64,000 nt of DNA from NCBI GenBank assembly GCA_016180845.1, contig JACPAK010000001.1:22836-86835 (forward strand), read 5' to 3'. The notes below the pieces were generated by a model that saw nothing but the letters and a program-made list of their open reading frames with translations, did not search any database and was not told the origin of the DNA. Numbering within the stretch: position 1 is the first letter of the stretch; every line of letters begins with the position of its first letter. Below, piece after piece: positions 17,535-27,500 of this stretch. A program made the position numbers and the translations under genes. Source of the DNA: Deltaproteobacteria bacterium (GTDB lineage: Bacteria > UBA10199 > JACPAL01).

Positions 17535-18479
17535 TTAGGAAACAAACCCTCTTAGAAATTCCTTCACAAACGATTCTGAGAGCGGTGGAGTACTCGCTGA
17601 TAAATCCCACGCCCTTTCTAGCTGGGCCCGGGCAAAATAAAAATCCCCCGATGGATCTTCCTCCCAAAAAATCCGGAGGAGCGGATCTTCTTTTCTTCTG
17701 TAAAGTAACATCAGGTCGGCATGGAGTTGATGTGGTGTTGGAGGGACGGAAGTAAAATATCCGACCAGATAGCCATCAGGAATCGCACCCGTTTTGAGAA
17801 ATCCCTCATAGTGGGGTGAGCTTCGATGTACATAATCACTATAGTAATCAGCGGGACGAGATCGCAATACCCGCTCCATCGCCTCTCGAGCCGCCTTTTG
17901 GGCGTCTCCTTTCAGACGAAAGGTCAGTGTCCCTGAATAAACCTCCCGTCCATCATGAAACTCAAGTCGTGGAGCCGCACGGAGGATTCTTTGCTGCCAT
18001 GGCTTCCCTCGGGCGTTCATGACATCTGCCAAATAAAACAGATTCCTGAGCAGGGAATCGGCAATAATTCTTGAGCCAATAGCACCTCCAATTAAGGCAA
18101 TCGCGGTGGGAACCAGCGAATTGGTTTCAGGAGAAACCATCGAATATCTGAACTCATTCACAGTAGCATAAAAAATTATACCCGCCACGAGCAATACCGG
18201 ATGATGGGAGATCATCAGGCAGGTGGCAGCCAGCTCTGAAACATCAAATCCAAATTCATGAAGCGCCACACCTGTGGAAACTTCACGGCTTGAATGGAAA
18301 TAATTGGCAACCGTACGGGCCATCACTATAGCCCCCCCAAAGAGGGCAACATATTTCGCACGACTCCACCTCGGAGATTCCTTATGAACTGCGTGCGAAA
18401 ACCCCTGTGTCACTGCCAACTGCAGAAGACTCCCTGTACAAGCAGAAAGGGGAAAAGAGGGGGGGATCAAATCAACCAT
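17535..18479 (-). CDS. Hypothetical multi-pass membrane protein
   Basis: A 314-residue unrecognised protein with hydrophobic stretches at about residues 42-60, 80-112 and 125-148, followed by a hydrophilic C-terminal domain of about 150 residues (YSGTLTFRLKGDAQKAAREAMERVL, DLMLLYRRKEDPLLRIFWEEDPSGDFYFARAQLERAWDLS). The C-terminal part looks cytosolic and is rich in Arg, Glu and Tyr. The gene is divergent from hpnH, with an 81-base gap between them. Confidence 0.6.
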   Translation of the reverse strand: MVDLIPPSFPLSACTGSLLQLAVTQGFSHAVHKESPRWSRAKYVALFGGAIVMARTVANYFHSSREVSTGVALHEFGFDVSELAATCLMISHHPVLLVAGIIFYATVNEFRYSMVSPETNSLVPTAIALIGGAIGSRIIADSLLRNLFYLADVMNARGKPWQQRILRAAPRLEFHDGREVYSGTLTFRLKGDAQKAAREAMERVLRSRPADYYSDYVHRSSPHYEGFLKTGAIPDGYLVGYFTSVPPTPHQLHADLMLLYRRKEDPLLRIFWEEDPSGDFYFARAQLERAWDLSASTPPLSESFVKEFLRGFVS

Positions 18480-18560
18480 CGTTCAATCTATCGGCAAATA
18501 CCCACAAACGTTGCTTTTTGTCTTGATTGGAGAGCGAAGCAAGACTAATCCCTCTCCCTT

Positions 18561-19607
18561 ATGTCGGTTCCTGTTTCCCAGGCCGTGCGGATCATGAGTT
18601 ATGTGTTGATCCAGAAATATCTGAGACACCGAAAGCGCTATCCGCTCGTCCTGATGCTCGAGCCGCTTTTTCGATGCAATCTGGAGTGTGCCGGTTGCGG
18701 AAAGATCCAATTCCCAGAAGAAATACTGAAACAAAGTCTGACCCCGGAACAATGCCTGAAGGCGGTCGATGAGTGTGGGGCCCCGGTCGTCAGTATCCCC
18801 GGGGGGGAACCGCTGATCCATCCGCAGATCAAAGAGATCGTCGAAGGGATTGTCGCACGAAAGAAGTACGTTTATCTTTGCACGAACGCAATCCTTCTGA
18901 AAAAGAAGTTGGACTTGTTTACCCCTTCAAAATTTCTGACCTTTAGCGTCCATATGGATGGGCTGAAAGAGGAACATGACCATGCCGTTTGTCGTGAAGG
19001 GATTTTTGATCTCGCTGTCGAGGCGATCCGTGAGGTCAAGAAAAGGGGTTTTCGAGTCACCACGAATACCACCCTGTTCGATGACGCGGACCCCGAGCGG
19101 GTTCGCGAGATGTTTGATTATCTCTCGGAACTCGGTGTGGAAGGGATGATGATCTCACCCGGCTACTCTTACGAAAAGGCGCCGGATCAGGAACATTTCC
19201 TGAAACGCGAAAGAACCCGTCAGCTCTTTTCCCAAATCCTGTCAAACCCGAAGAAAAAATGGCAGTTCAATCAATCACCTCTTTTCTTACGATTTCTGCA
19301 GGGAAAGGAAGACTACGAGTGCACCCCTTGGGGAAATCCCACCTATAACGTCTTTGGTTGGCAAAAGCCGTGCTACCTGCTGAGTGACGCTGGTTATGCA
19401 AAGACCTTCAAGGAACTGATGGAAGAAACCCCATGGCAAAAGTATGGCACGGGCCGCTATGAGAAATGTGCCGATTGCATGGTCCATTGCGGCTATGAGG
19501 CATCGGCAGTCGAAGAGACCTTCTCCTCATGGAAAGGTTTTTCAAAAACGGTCCGCATGACCCTTTTTGGGGACAAGGAACCCCAGGTAGGTCCCGTCTC
19601 AAATTGA
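18561..19607 (+). CDS. hpnH: Adenosyl-hopene synthase, radical SAM protein HpnH
   Basis: HpnH attaches a 5'-deoxyadenosyl group to diploptene, the first step in making extended C35 hopanoids. The 348-residue protein has the radical-SAM cluster motif CNLECAGC (Cys39, Cys43, Cys46; the CxxxCxxC spacing), a SIPGGEP glycine motif, [11 protein letters not shown], and a C-terminal cysteine set in [17 protein letters not shown] typical of HpnH. The N-terminus [14 protein letters not shown] also matches the family. A phosphorylase of HpnG type lies 3.8 kb downstream on the same strand. No squalene-hopene cyclase is in the window. Confidence 0.95.
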   Translation: MSVPVSQAVRIMSYVLIQKYLRHRKRYPLVLMLEPLFRCNLECAGCGKIQFPEEILKQSLTPEQCLKAVDECGAPVVSIPGGEPLIHPQIKEIVEGIVARKKYVYLCTNAILLKKKLDLFTPSKFLTFSVHMDGLKEEHDHAVCREGIFDLAVEAIREVKKRGFRVTTNTTLFDDADPERVREMFDYLSELGVEGMMISPGYSYEKAPDQEHFLKRERTRQLFSQILSNPKKKWQFNQSPLFLRFLQGKEDYECTPWGNPTYNVFGWQKPCYLLSDAGYAKTFKELMEETPWQKYGTGRYEKCADCMVHCGYEASAVEETFSSWKGFSKTVRMTLFGDKEPQVGPVSN

Positions 19608-19654
19608 TAAAATTATCATTCTGAGAAAGGGGGTTAGAAGGGAGGAGCCGTTAA

Positions 19655-19669
19655 GCAGATGATATCTGC
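19655..19669. promoter_or_regulatory. Inverted repeat upstream of a sigma-54-like promoter
   Basis: GCAGATGATATCTGC is a perfect inverted repeat with 6-base arms and a 3-base centre. It lies about 60-70 bases upstream of the transcription start predicted from the sigma-54-like element at 19701-19716, a usual distance for an activator binding site. Function is inferred from position only. Confidence 0.4.
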
Positions 19670-19700
19670 AACCTTTGTATCACGGCCCTCAGACGGCTTT

Positions 19701-19716
19701 TGGCATGAGAATTGCT
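19701..19716 (+). promoter_or_regulatory. Candidate sigma-54 promoter
   Basis: TGGCATGAGAATTGCT matches the sigma-54 consensus (TGGCACG, four bases, TTGC) except for T in place of C at one position. The invariant GG and GC are exactly 10 bases apart. Transcription would start near 19727, only three bases before the ATG at 19730, so the message would be leaderless or the true start codon lies further in. Confidence 0.5.
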
Positions 19717-19729
19717 TATCTAGTCTAGT

Positions 19730-22700
19730 ATGGATCTTAGAGGAGTGCTGTTCTGGCTCCTCGGGGGTCTCGTAAGTATCGTCTGTTGTCCCCCCACCCT
19801 CGTTGCAGGCCCATCAAAACAAATCGGACAAGTTCTACCAAAAACCTGTGCGGGACTTCAAAAAGGGATCGTGGATCATTGTTGCGATAACTTTAAAGGA
19901 AAGAAGGTTCAAAAAACTTCGACGACAGCAAATCCACTTCAAAACGAGGTTCGGGTCAGAAATATCACCGTCACCGATTGTCTCGGAGGTCACTACAAAG
20001 TCAAATGTGTCGATCAACATGGAAACGATCTGACACACCTTCCACACGACAAGAGAAACAAGAAAAAATTTACGAAGACCAAGCTAAAGGGTTCCTCCGA
20101 CCCTACTTGTCTTGTTTACGAAAAGGAATTTACAAAACGAGGTTGTGAAAAGAAAATCCCGGAAATTGTCTGCCCTGCAGAGGTCACGAGTGAATCGGTT
20201 ACGATAGCCAACATACCAACCTGCCAGGAGGTACAAAATCGGGCAAGGATCACCTGTCCAAAACTCCCAGAAATTAATACGGAGGCGCTCGATACCTCCG
20301 TGAGCCTTGAACCGACAGCAGGGTCATCCGCCACCCCCTTCTCTACCGATGACAACCCCGAAAATACCTATACAGGGGAGATCCCTTCTGTCTTTACAAA
20401 CATCCCCGAGGAAGATCGGCATCAAGTTTTGGATGTCCTTCGATTCGAGCTTCCTGCAAATTCTCTTCGATATTGGATTGCCCGATCTGCCTTTCGCGTC
20501 GCTGTCCAGCAACTCCCCGATGCCGCTGTCTTGGGGGGTGCGTTGGAGGGAGCCTTGTCGTGTGACACGGATCAACTATTCTGTGAAATAAGACCGCTGG
20601 GGCTTATCGATCTGGATGAGGCCTTGAGCGCATCACTTTCAGAATTGGAAAGCGACACCGAGTACCGTGATGACATGAGAGAGTTTCGGATCACCGGTCT
20701 CTCCTACTCAGAGGATTGGATCGATATCGACTGGACAGGCTGGATTTCGATCACATCCACGGGGGATTGGGGATTTGATCTCAAGAACCAGGCACGATTC
20801 AATTTTCTCCCCACACACTTTCCTGAAAATGGATACGAAACAAGCACTGAGAACAACCCCCTCGCAACCACTCAGATGATCAATGGACTCCCATGGTCGC
20901 TTTGTAGCGCCACAGCCGCCTTGGCAGAAAATGGACAGTATTATGGATACAAAAAACCATTTTCCACCACCTGCAATAGCACGACAAATCAGTATAAAAA
21001 TTTTGGTATCCTTGATGAATTTCCTCGACCGATCGACCCGCTTCCCCTTTCGGAACATATCGAGGAGTCTGAGGAGGCGGGAGGAAATCCTTTTTCATTT
21101 GCGACACGTTGCTATGACATGCCTTGGGCCTCCATCGTTGCCGCTGGCCCATCTGGTGCTATGCCTCTGATGGATAATGCAGACCTCACCTTCCCCGTAA
21201 CCAATGCCACTGGGACCTTAACTGAACCTGAATTCACATCTCTACGGACGAGCACAGCCCAATTTGGTTGTGCTGGCCAAGAGTACGCATTTAGAAGCGA
21301 CCTGCCAGGACTTGCCTATCTACCTATTGAATCGGATTTCATTGAGCTGGGACTTGCACTCGAACATTACGTCGTCTCTGCCGCTGGAACTGATTTCGCC
21401 GCAACCCTGAAGCTAGGTGGATTTGAAGCAAATATCCATCCGGGGGTTTTAAATATCGAATTTCGCGTTTTGGTCGAGATCTCTGAGTGGATCGAAGAGA
21501 ATGTCTGGGGGGGATGGCTGATCGGCTGGGCCCTGCGGTGGGTCGAGAGAATCTTCTCCGGCCTTGTCACCATCATGGCCAATGGATTTAATATGACGAT
21601 TCTCTGGTCGCTCCCCTCCACCTATGAGATTGAGGCAAATGACATCACCGCCAACATCCATGGAGTCATCCGACAGATCCCCTATCTGGATGATGGAATC
21701 ACCGAGGAAGCGAGACAAGAGGGGATCGCGATCGGAACACGACGTCTCGTCACGTCAACACCAAGCGTCACGCGCCCTGCCATCTCCTCCAGCTGGTATT
21801 TTGACGAATGCTCCGAGAGCTACACCGCATTGGGAGAGGGACGCTTTATCGATGCGCTTCTCTCGTTGCTGGGAGGCTGCCTCTTCGAACAGGCAGCCAA
21901 CCTCATTCGGTATGTGACCTCACCGATTGTGACCGTCTTCATCGATTTTGCCGATTGGTTATTTGATTTCATGAACGCTATCCAAGGCGCCATTAATCAA
22001 ACCCTGATCACAAATGTCGACCGTATCCAGGAACAGAACGACTTCGCAGGACTCATTCAGACGTCAGTGGAACAAAGTTATTACCAAAGCAGTTACCTGA
22101 CAGAGGAGGTCGTCCCGCCTGATGCCGAATCGATCGTGAACCGCCTTCCCTATCCTTATAGCCAAGCCTGCACGATCGCAGGTCCTGAATCAGGGGCCTG
22201 TGAAATCATGGAACTGATGCTGGGAGGACCACTCGTCGCAAGACACAGCAGTCGTCTAGAAATCAATCGTATCGGGGCCAAGACACACTACCGAAGCTAC
22301 AGTGACTTTACCGATTATTTGGAGTCTGGAGAGGAATTGGATTTTAATTTTCCACCGGTTCGATTCTGCACGGGAGGAGACAACCCCCCTGCCGATGAAT
22401 CGGTCTATCCCTTCACGAAGGCGGAGATTGATAGTTTTAGTACCTTCGAAGAGATCAAGATTGACACCCCTGGAAATTGGCAAAATCAGTGTGCCTATTT
22501 TATCGATGTCAAACCACAATTCTGTATTGCCGTGGATAATCCGACTCCCGTTCCAACCCCGACGGAAGAATCGTATGGACTTTTTTTCGCCCCGACGTTG
22601 CAAACGGTTCTTCTGGTCAATGAAATCTTCTTCTGCCCTGAAAATTCCTGGTGCAATATCAGACTCCCAAACCTGAGACGGCGGGCTGAGGCAGCGGCCT

Positions 22701-22987
22701 GCTCTGTTCTCGCGGATACCTGGTACCATCAGATCGTCCTCCCCGGTGACGCAACAACCCCTTCAGACGTTAACCTGCTCCAATCACTCACAGGGAGTGA
22801 TAGCAGCGCGAGGACAACCGTCGAAGAGGTACTCGGGAGGGCAGGATATAGTGACGAAGAGATCGAGCGGATGATCGGTTTTGCCAGCAGCTGCCGGACG
22901 GTTTTTGAAGAGGCAGGCGGCACGATCCCAACAGCCCCCGAAAGGAACCCCTGTCAGCCACCTGCTGAGGAGGGGGGATCTCCATGA
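19730..22987 (+). CDS. Large exported cysteine-containing protein, unknown
   Basis: A 1085-residue protein with a signal peptide (VLFWLLGGLVSIVCCPPTLVAG). Residues 30-170 are basic and rich in spaced cysteines (TCAGL, HCCDNF, DCLGGHYKVKCVD, TCLVYEKE, GCEKKIPEIVCPAE). The central part is acidic and strand-rich. An amphipathic Trp-rich region at about 580-625 (WIEENVWGGWLIGWALRWVE) could bind a membrane. The C-terminus again has cysteine pairs. I recognise no family. It ends in an ATGA overlap with the next gene and lies between hpnH and a HpnG-like gene. The start at 19730 is uncertain because the only promoter seen would leave almost no leader. Confidence 0.7.
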   Translation: MDLRGVLFWLLGGLVSIVCCPPTLVAGPSKQIGQVLPKTCAGLQKGIVDHCCDNFKGKKVQKTSTTANPLQNEVRVRNITVTDCLGGHYKVKCVDQHGNDLTHLPHDKRNKKKFTKTKLKGSSDPTCLVYEKEFTKRGCEKKIPEIVCPAEVTSESVTIANIPTCQEVQNRARITCPKLPEINTEALDTSVSLEPTAGSSATPFSTDDNPENTYTGEIPSVFTNIPEEDRHQVLDVLRFELPANSLRYWIARSAFRVAVQQLPDAAVLGGALEGALSCDTDQLFCEIRPLGLIDLDEALSASLSELESDTEYRDDMREFRITGLSYSEDWIDIDWTGWISITSTGDWGFDLKNQARFNFLPTHFPENGYETSTENNPLATTQMINGLPWSLCSATAALAENGQYYGYKKPFSTTCNSTTNQYKNFGILDEFPRPIDPLPLSEHIEESEEAGGNPFSFATRCYDMPWASIVAAGPSGAMPLMDNADLTFPVTNATGTLTEPEFTSLRTSTAQFGCAGQEYAFRSDLPGLAYLPIESDFIELGLALEHYVVSAAGTDFAATLKLGGFEANIHPGVLNIEFRVLVEISEWIEENVWGGWLIGWALRWVERIFSGLVTIMANGFNMTILWSLPSTYEIEANDITANIHGVIRQIPYLDDGITEEARQEGIAIGTRRLVTSTPSVTRPAISSSWYFDECSESYTALGEGRFIDALLSLLGGCLFEQAANLIRYVTSPIVTVFIDFADWLFDFMNAIQGAINQTLITNVDRIQEQNDFAGLIQTSVEQSYYQSSYLTEEVVPPDAESIVNRLPYPYSQACTIAGPESGACEIMELMLGGPLVARHSSRLEINRIGAKTHYRSYSDFTDYLESGEELDFNFPPVRFCTGGDNPPADESVYPFTKAEIDSFSTFEEIKIDTPGNWQNQCAYFIDVKPQFCIAVDNPTPVPTPTEESYGLFFAPTLQTVLLVNEIFFCPENSWCNIRLPNLRRRAEAAACSVLADTWYHQIVLPGDATTPSDVNLLQSLTGSDSSARTTVEEVLGRAGYSDEEIERMIGFASSCRTVFEEAGGTIPTAPERNPCQPPAEEGGSP

Positions 22988-23367
22988 AACGCATTCTCAT
23001 TTTGTTGGGAAGCCTCCTTGTCATATTAGTGAGCCTCTGGTTTTTTCTTCAACCGCGAATCACTCAACTCAAGAAAACAGGGCTAAAATTTGAATCCAGA
23101 GATTTTGAGAAGATCGAGACAACACGAAACCTTCAAGGCCAATATCTCACCTTAAAAGAACACTACCAATCCTTCCTGGGACGAAAGGAGAAAAGAGAAC
23201 CAAGGCGACATTTCCCTCTTTCTCATGCCGTTGGAATTTACGACTCCAGAAAATTAATGACCCTCTCTTCGGCACGGCGAAATCGTTTAGAGGAGAAAGC
23301 TGCCAAGATAAAAAAGCGTCTCGGAAAAGCAGACCTTGTCTCGGTTCTCCGATCTTTACAGCGTTAG
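22984..23367 (+). CDS. Single-pass membrane protein, unknown
   Basis: A 127-residue protein with one N-terminal membrane helix (ILILLGSLLVILVSLWFFL) and a strongly basic, helical tail (SARRNRLEEKAAKIKKRLGK). Its ATG overlaps the stop of the 1085-residue protein (ATGA), so the two are translationally coupled and probably act together at the envelope. No family is recognised. Confidence 0.6.
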   Translation: MKRILILLGSLLVILVSLWFFLQPRITQLKKTGLKFESRDFEKIETTRNLQGQYLTLKEHYQSFLGRKEKREPRRHFPLSHAVGIYDSRKLMTLSSARRNRLEEKAAKIKKRLGKADLVSVLRSLQR

Positions 23368-23388
23368 AATTTACGGTAAAGAGGGATC

Positions 23389-24015
23389 GTGCCTGCACTC
23401 ATCTACGCCTTGAGCGATGAGATCAAACCATTTCTCAAAAAAAATCGAGAGGGATCACCCCTCCTCCTCTGTCGTTGTGGTATCGGGATGGGGAATGCGC
23501 ATGAGGCGACTGAAATTCTGATTGACCGTTCTCATCCCGACTTTATCCTCTCCGCCGGATATGCTGGAGGCCTCCGGGAGGGGATGCGGCCGGGTGATAT
23601 TGTGCTGCCCACTGAAATCTGGTGTGAGTCTCCGGATCGTTTTTCTCCAGATCCAACATTAAGGAATCGGCTCAAGGACGAGATCCAGAAATCGGATCTG
23701 CCACTTCACGAAGGTCCACTGCTGACTGTTTTTAATCCCCTCAAATCACCCGAAGAGAAAAGAGAGGCTGGCAAGAGAGGGGCGATCGCCGTCGACATGG
23801 AGACCGTCGCGATCGCCGCGGTTTGTTCCAAGAAGGGGGTCTCGTTCGTCTCGCTTCGTGTCGTTTTCGATCCCGTAGAGATGGAGGCACCGGAATTCGA
23901 GCCGAGTAAGGTCATCCAAAAATCCCCGCTTAAGATTCCGAAATTGTTTTGGATGAATCAGAATTGCCGCAAAAATCTGTCGACTCTTTTAGAGAGGTTT
24001 TTCAAACTCGTCTGA
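23389..24015 (+). CDS. Nucleoside phosphorylase family protein, probably HpnG
   Basis: A 208-residue member of the purine nucleoside phosphorylase/MTAN superfamily. It has the substrate-site sequence CRCGIGMGNAHEATE, SAGYAGGLREGMRPGDIVLP, and AIAVDMETVAIAAVCSKKGVSFVSLRVVFDP near the active site. HpnG, the hopanoid-associated member, removes adenine from adenosylhopane to give ribosylhopane. The SLRVVFDP segment and the hpnH gene upstream support HpnG over MTA/SAH nucleosidase, but sequence alone does not exclude the latter. The GTG at 23389 is used. Confidence 0.75.
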   Translation: MPALIYALSDEIKPFLKKNREGSPLLLCRCGIGMGNAHEATEILIDRSHPDFILSAGYAGGLREGMRPGDIVLPTEIWCESPDRFSPDPTLRNRLKDEIQKSDLPLHEGPLLTVFNPLKSPEEKREAGKRGAIAVDMETVAIAAVCSKKGVSFVSLRVVFDPVEMEAPEFEPSKVIQKSPLKIPKLFWMNQNCRKNLSTLLERFFKLV

Positions 24016-24511
24016 AAAGTGCCGAACTCCATCGAAGCCCCGACATCCCTTTCCCTAAAGAATCGGCCGCCTCCAGAACCCCTCGAACCATCTGACGGAT
24101 AACATCATCCACTGATGATTCTGTCATCGTCAGGAGTTTCCGTCTCTCATCACACACCCACCAGTCCGTCCCTACCAGAACCCCCTTTTTCAGTTTGATG
24201 AGCGCGTCTTGTCGGGCCAAGGTCGCGGAGGCAACCAAATGAAAACCTGTCGTCGGTCCTAAGCTCAGCAGTCTTCGGACATCGATCCCCGATCCAAGCA
24301 TCCGCGCCCGTTGAACCTCCAAATGGACCATCTCTGGCCTGACAAAACCCCTGACATAAACCGGCTCATAAACTCTTCCTGTATCACCAAAAGGGAGCAA
24401 GACAGCGCGAGACATGGAACTGTCTCCTGGTAGATGCACTTGAGGAGACAACCGACCCAGGTCCAATTCCTCAAAAAGAGTCGTCACGAGTTGTACCGGA
24501 TAGATTTCCAT
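24002..24511 (-). CDS. Hypothetical protein coupled to metH
   Basis: A 169-residue cytosolic protein of no recognised family. Its ATG overlaps the metH stop (TAATG), so it is translated from the metH message. Its 3' end runs 14 bases into the convergent phosphorylase gene. Sequences such as GDSSMSRAVLLPFG, PVYVRGFVRPEMVHLEVQRARML and LVGTDWWVCDERRKLLTMTESS alternate strands and helices, giving a compact alpha/beta protein. The position suggests a link to methionine or folate metabolism. No catalytic motif can be named. Confidence 0.6.
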   Translation of the reverse strand: MEIYPVQLVTTLFEELDLGRLSPQVHLPGDSSMSRAVLLPFGDTGRVYEPVYVRGFVRPEMVHLEVQRARMLGSGIDVRRLLSLGPTTGFHLVASATLARQDALIKLKKGVLVGTDWWVCDERRKLLTMTESSVDDVIRQMVRGVLEAADSLGKGMSGLRWSSALFRRV

Positions 24512-27500
24512 TAGATTACAAAATACTTACAATCCGGATGATGCAAAACAATCGCCGAGACGGAGGCCTCAGGCTCCATCATCATCCCTTCGGTTAATTG
24601 TACCCCAATATCTTCGGGATGGAGAAGCTTCCAAATCCCCTTCTGATCGTCGAGATCAGGACAGGCAGGATAACCAAAGCTGTAACGATTCCCGCGATAC
24701 TTGGCCTGCAACCGATCTTTCATCGTCATCGTAACGGGATCGGGAAACCCCCAATCCTCACGAATCCGGCGATGAAGCCATTCCGCAGCCGCCTCAGCCG
24801 TTTCAATCGCCAACGCCTGAAGGGCATGGGATTTGAGATACTCCCCCTTCGCCTTGAATTCCTCCGACTTCTCACGAATTCCCTGACCGGCACCAACGAC
24901 AAAAAGCACGACATGGTCTCTTGGAGGTAGAACATAATCGGCCAGGCAAAGCCCCTCCTCTTTTCTCTGTCGATGAAAGTGAAACGTATGAATGGGGCTT
25001 TTGACATTCGGAGCGAAGAGATGCAGGTCGTTTCCCTCCGACGCCACCTCAAAGAACTGCCAGACCGCCTTCACCTTCATGAACTTTCTCGCGTCTCCCT
25101 TAACCTCTTCAATGATCCTTTGCAGTTCGAGCGCCTTCGGATCACGCCCCTTCAAACTCTCCTCGAATTTTCCCTTGAAACCCAAATGCCTCACAAAGAG
25201 CATCTGGGGATTGATATACTCCCAGATCTCATCAAGCTGTGGAACATCGCGGATCTTGCGCTCGAGGTAGGGGGCCGGTGGAACCGGAATGTTCAGTGAA
25301 ACCTGTCGGCTGCGAACAGTGGTCTCCGGTAGGGGCGCTGCTTGCTGCGCCCTATTGCTGAGGGCGAGGCTAGCCTCGCCCCTATGTAATCCCGCTTCAA
25401 TCTTCTTCCTTTCCTCCCCATCCATCAGTTTATTCGCAAGACCCAACCCCGTCATCGCATCCTTCGCGTACAGGACAAGTTTTGTGTAGGATGGGGCAAT
25501 TTTCTCACGTGTGTATTTATCCGAAAGCGCCGCTCCTCCCACCAGAAGAGGAACGGTAATCCCAGCCATTTTTAAATCCTCTGCCGTCACCGCCATCTGT
25601 TGCGCCGACTTCACGAGAAGCCCTGAAAGCCCAATGATGTCCGGCTGGTGCTCATGATACGCCTTGATCAACTCCTCAGGCGGCACTTTGATCCCAAGAT
25701 TGATCACCTCATAACCATTATTATTCAAAATGATCTCGACAAGATTTTTTCCGATGTCGTGGACATCCCCCTTCACCGTCGCAAGGATCACCTTCCCCTT
25801 TTTCGTCACGTCGGCCTTCTCCATAAATTGTTCGAGATAGGAAACCGCCGTCTTCATCGCCTCGGCTGATTGTAAGACCTCAGCAACAATCAATTCATTC
25901 TGATTAAAGAGCCGCCCCACCTCATCCATCCCCTTCATCAGAGGACCGTTGATGATCTGAAGCGGTGTCGCCCCCTCTTTTCGTTTGAGCTCGAGGTCTG
26001 TAATCAGACCATCCTTTGATCCTTCAATAATATACTGCGCCAGCCGCTCATCGAGTGGGAGATCGACCCGCTGTTTCTTCTCCACCTTTACCCGATCCCG
26101 GAAGTGGGCAGCAATGGCAGCGATGTTGGATTGATTGATCGCGATACGTTGGTCGCGAGTTTGACTTCGCCAATCAGAAATCCCCCCCTCGCTCCCCCTC
26201 TTTGACAAAGAGGGGGATGGGGGGAGATTTTCAGACCAATTAAACAACACCCTCTCCGCCAGCTTCCTCTCCTCCTCCGGAATACTCGCATACCTCTCCA
26301 ACTTCTCGGAATTCACGATCGCAAGATCGAGACCAGCCTTCGTCGCATGATAGAGAAAAACCGCATTCACCACCTCACGTGCCTGAGGCGGCAAACCAAA
26401 GGAAATATTTGAGACACCGAGGATTGTGCGGCAATTCGGAAACTCCTTCTTGATCAGACGAACCCCTTCGATCGTCTCAACCGCCCCCCCGATGTAGTTT
26501 GCATCCCCCGTGGCACATGGGAAGACGAGTGGATCAAAAATAATATCTTCTTCTGGAATCCCATATTGATTCGTCAGGAGATCATGGGACCGCTTCGCTA
26601 TGCCAAGCTTTCTCTCCCGCGTGAAGGCCTGCGCCTGCACCGGATCTTCATCGATACAACCAACGACAAGCGCCCCCCCGTATTTTTTTGCTAACGGGCA
26701 GACCTTTTGAAACCGCGTCTCCCCCTCTTCCAGATTGATGGAGTTAATGATCGACTTTCCTTGGGCATACGTCAGCGCCTTCTCAATCGTACGTGGGTCT
26801 GTCGTGTCGATCATGAGTGGGGCTTTGATCTTCCGGACAAGTTTTTCGTAAAAGGGCTCAATGTCGTTGAGCTCATCCCGATCGGTACTCTGGAGACAGA
26901 CATCGACAATCTGCGCCCCATTTTTGACCTGACGACGCCCGATATCGGTCGCCTCTTCCCACTTCTCCTCATTGACAAGCCCCTTGAAGAGACGGGATCC
27001 GATGACATTGGTCCGCTCTCCCACAATCAACGGTCGGTTATCTTCAGTTGATTCAACCAGCTCAATGCCACTGTAAAAACACCTTCCTCTCTTGAGTTGA
27101 AGAGGACGCGGCTTCTTGCCTATAACCATTTGGGCAATGGCCCGAATATGTTTTTCCGTCGTCCCGCAACAGCCACCGACAATATTGAGCCAGCCGTTTT
27201 CAATGAATCGCTCCAACTGCCTCGCCAACGACTCTGGGGTTTCCAGATATTTCCCGTCTTCATTCGGAAGGCCGGCATTCGGATAACAGGAGACGGCAGT
27301 ATTTGCGAATTCATGAATCGTCCGGATATGGTCCGTCATAAATTCCGGACCTGTGGCGCAATTGAGACCGATCGCAAAAAGATCAATGTGAGACGTCGAA
27401 ACGACCAACGCATCGGCCGCCTGACCCGCGAGCATCGTCCCCATTGGTTCGATCGTCCCGGAGATAATCAGAGGGACCTTTTTCCCAAACTCCTGAAGGC

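Noticed and set aside
26179..26236. Terminator within metH
   Set aside because: The hairpin lacks a T tract, lies inside a clearly complete reading frame and recurs elsewhere as a repeat.
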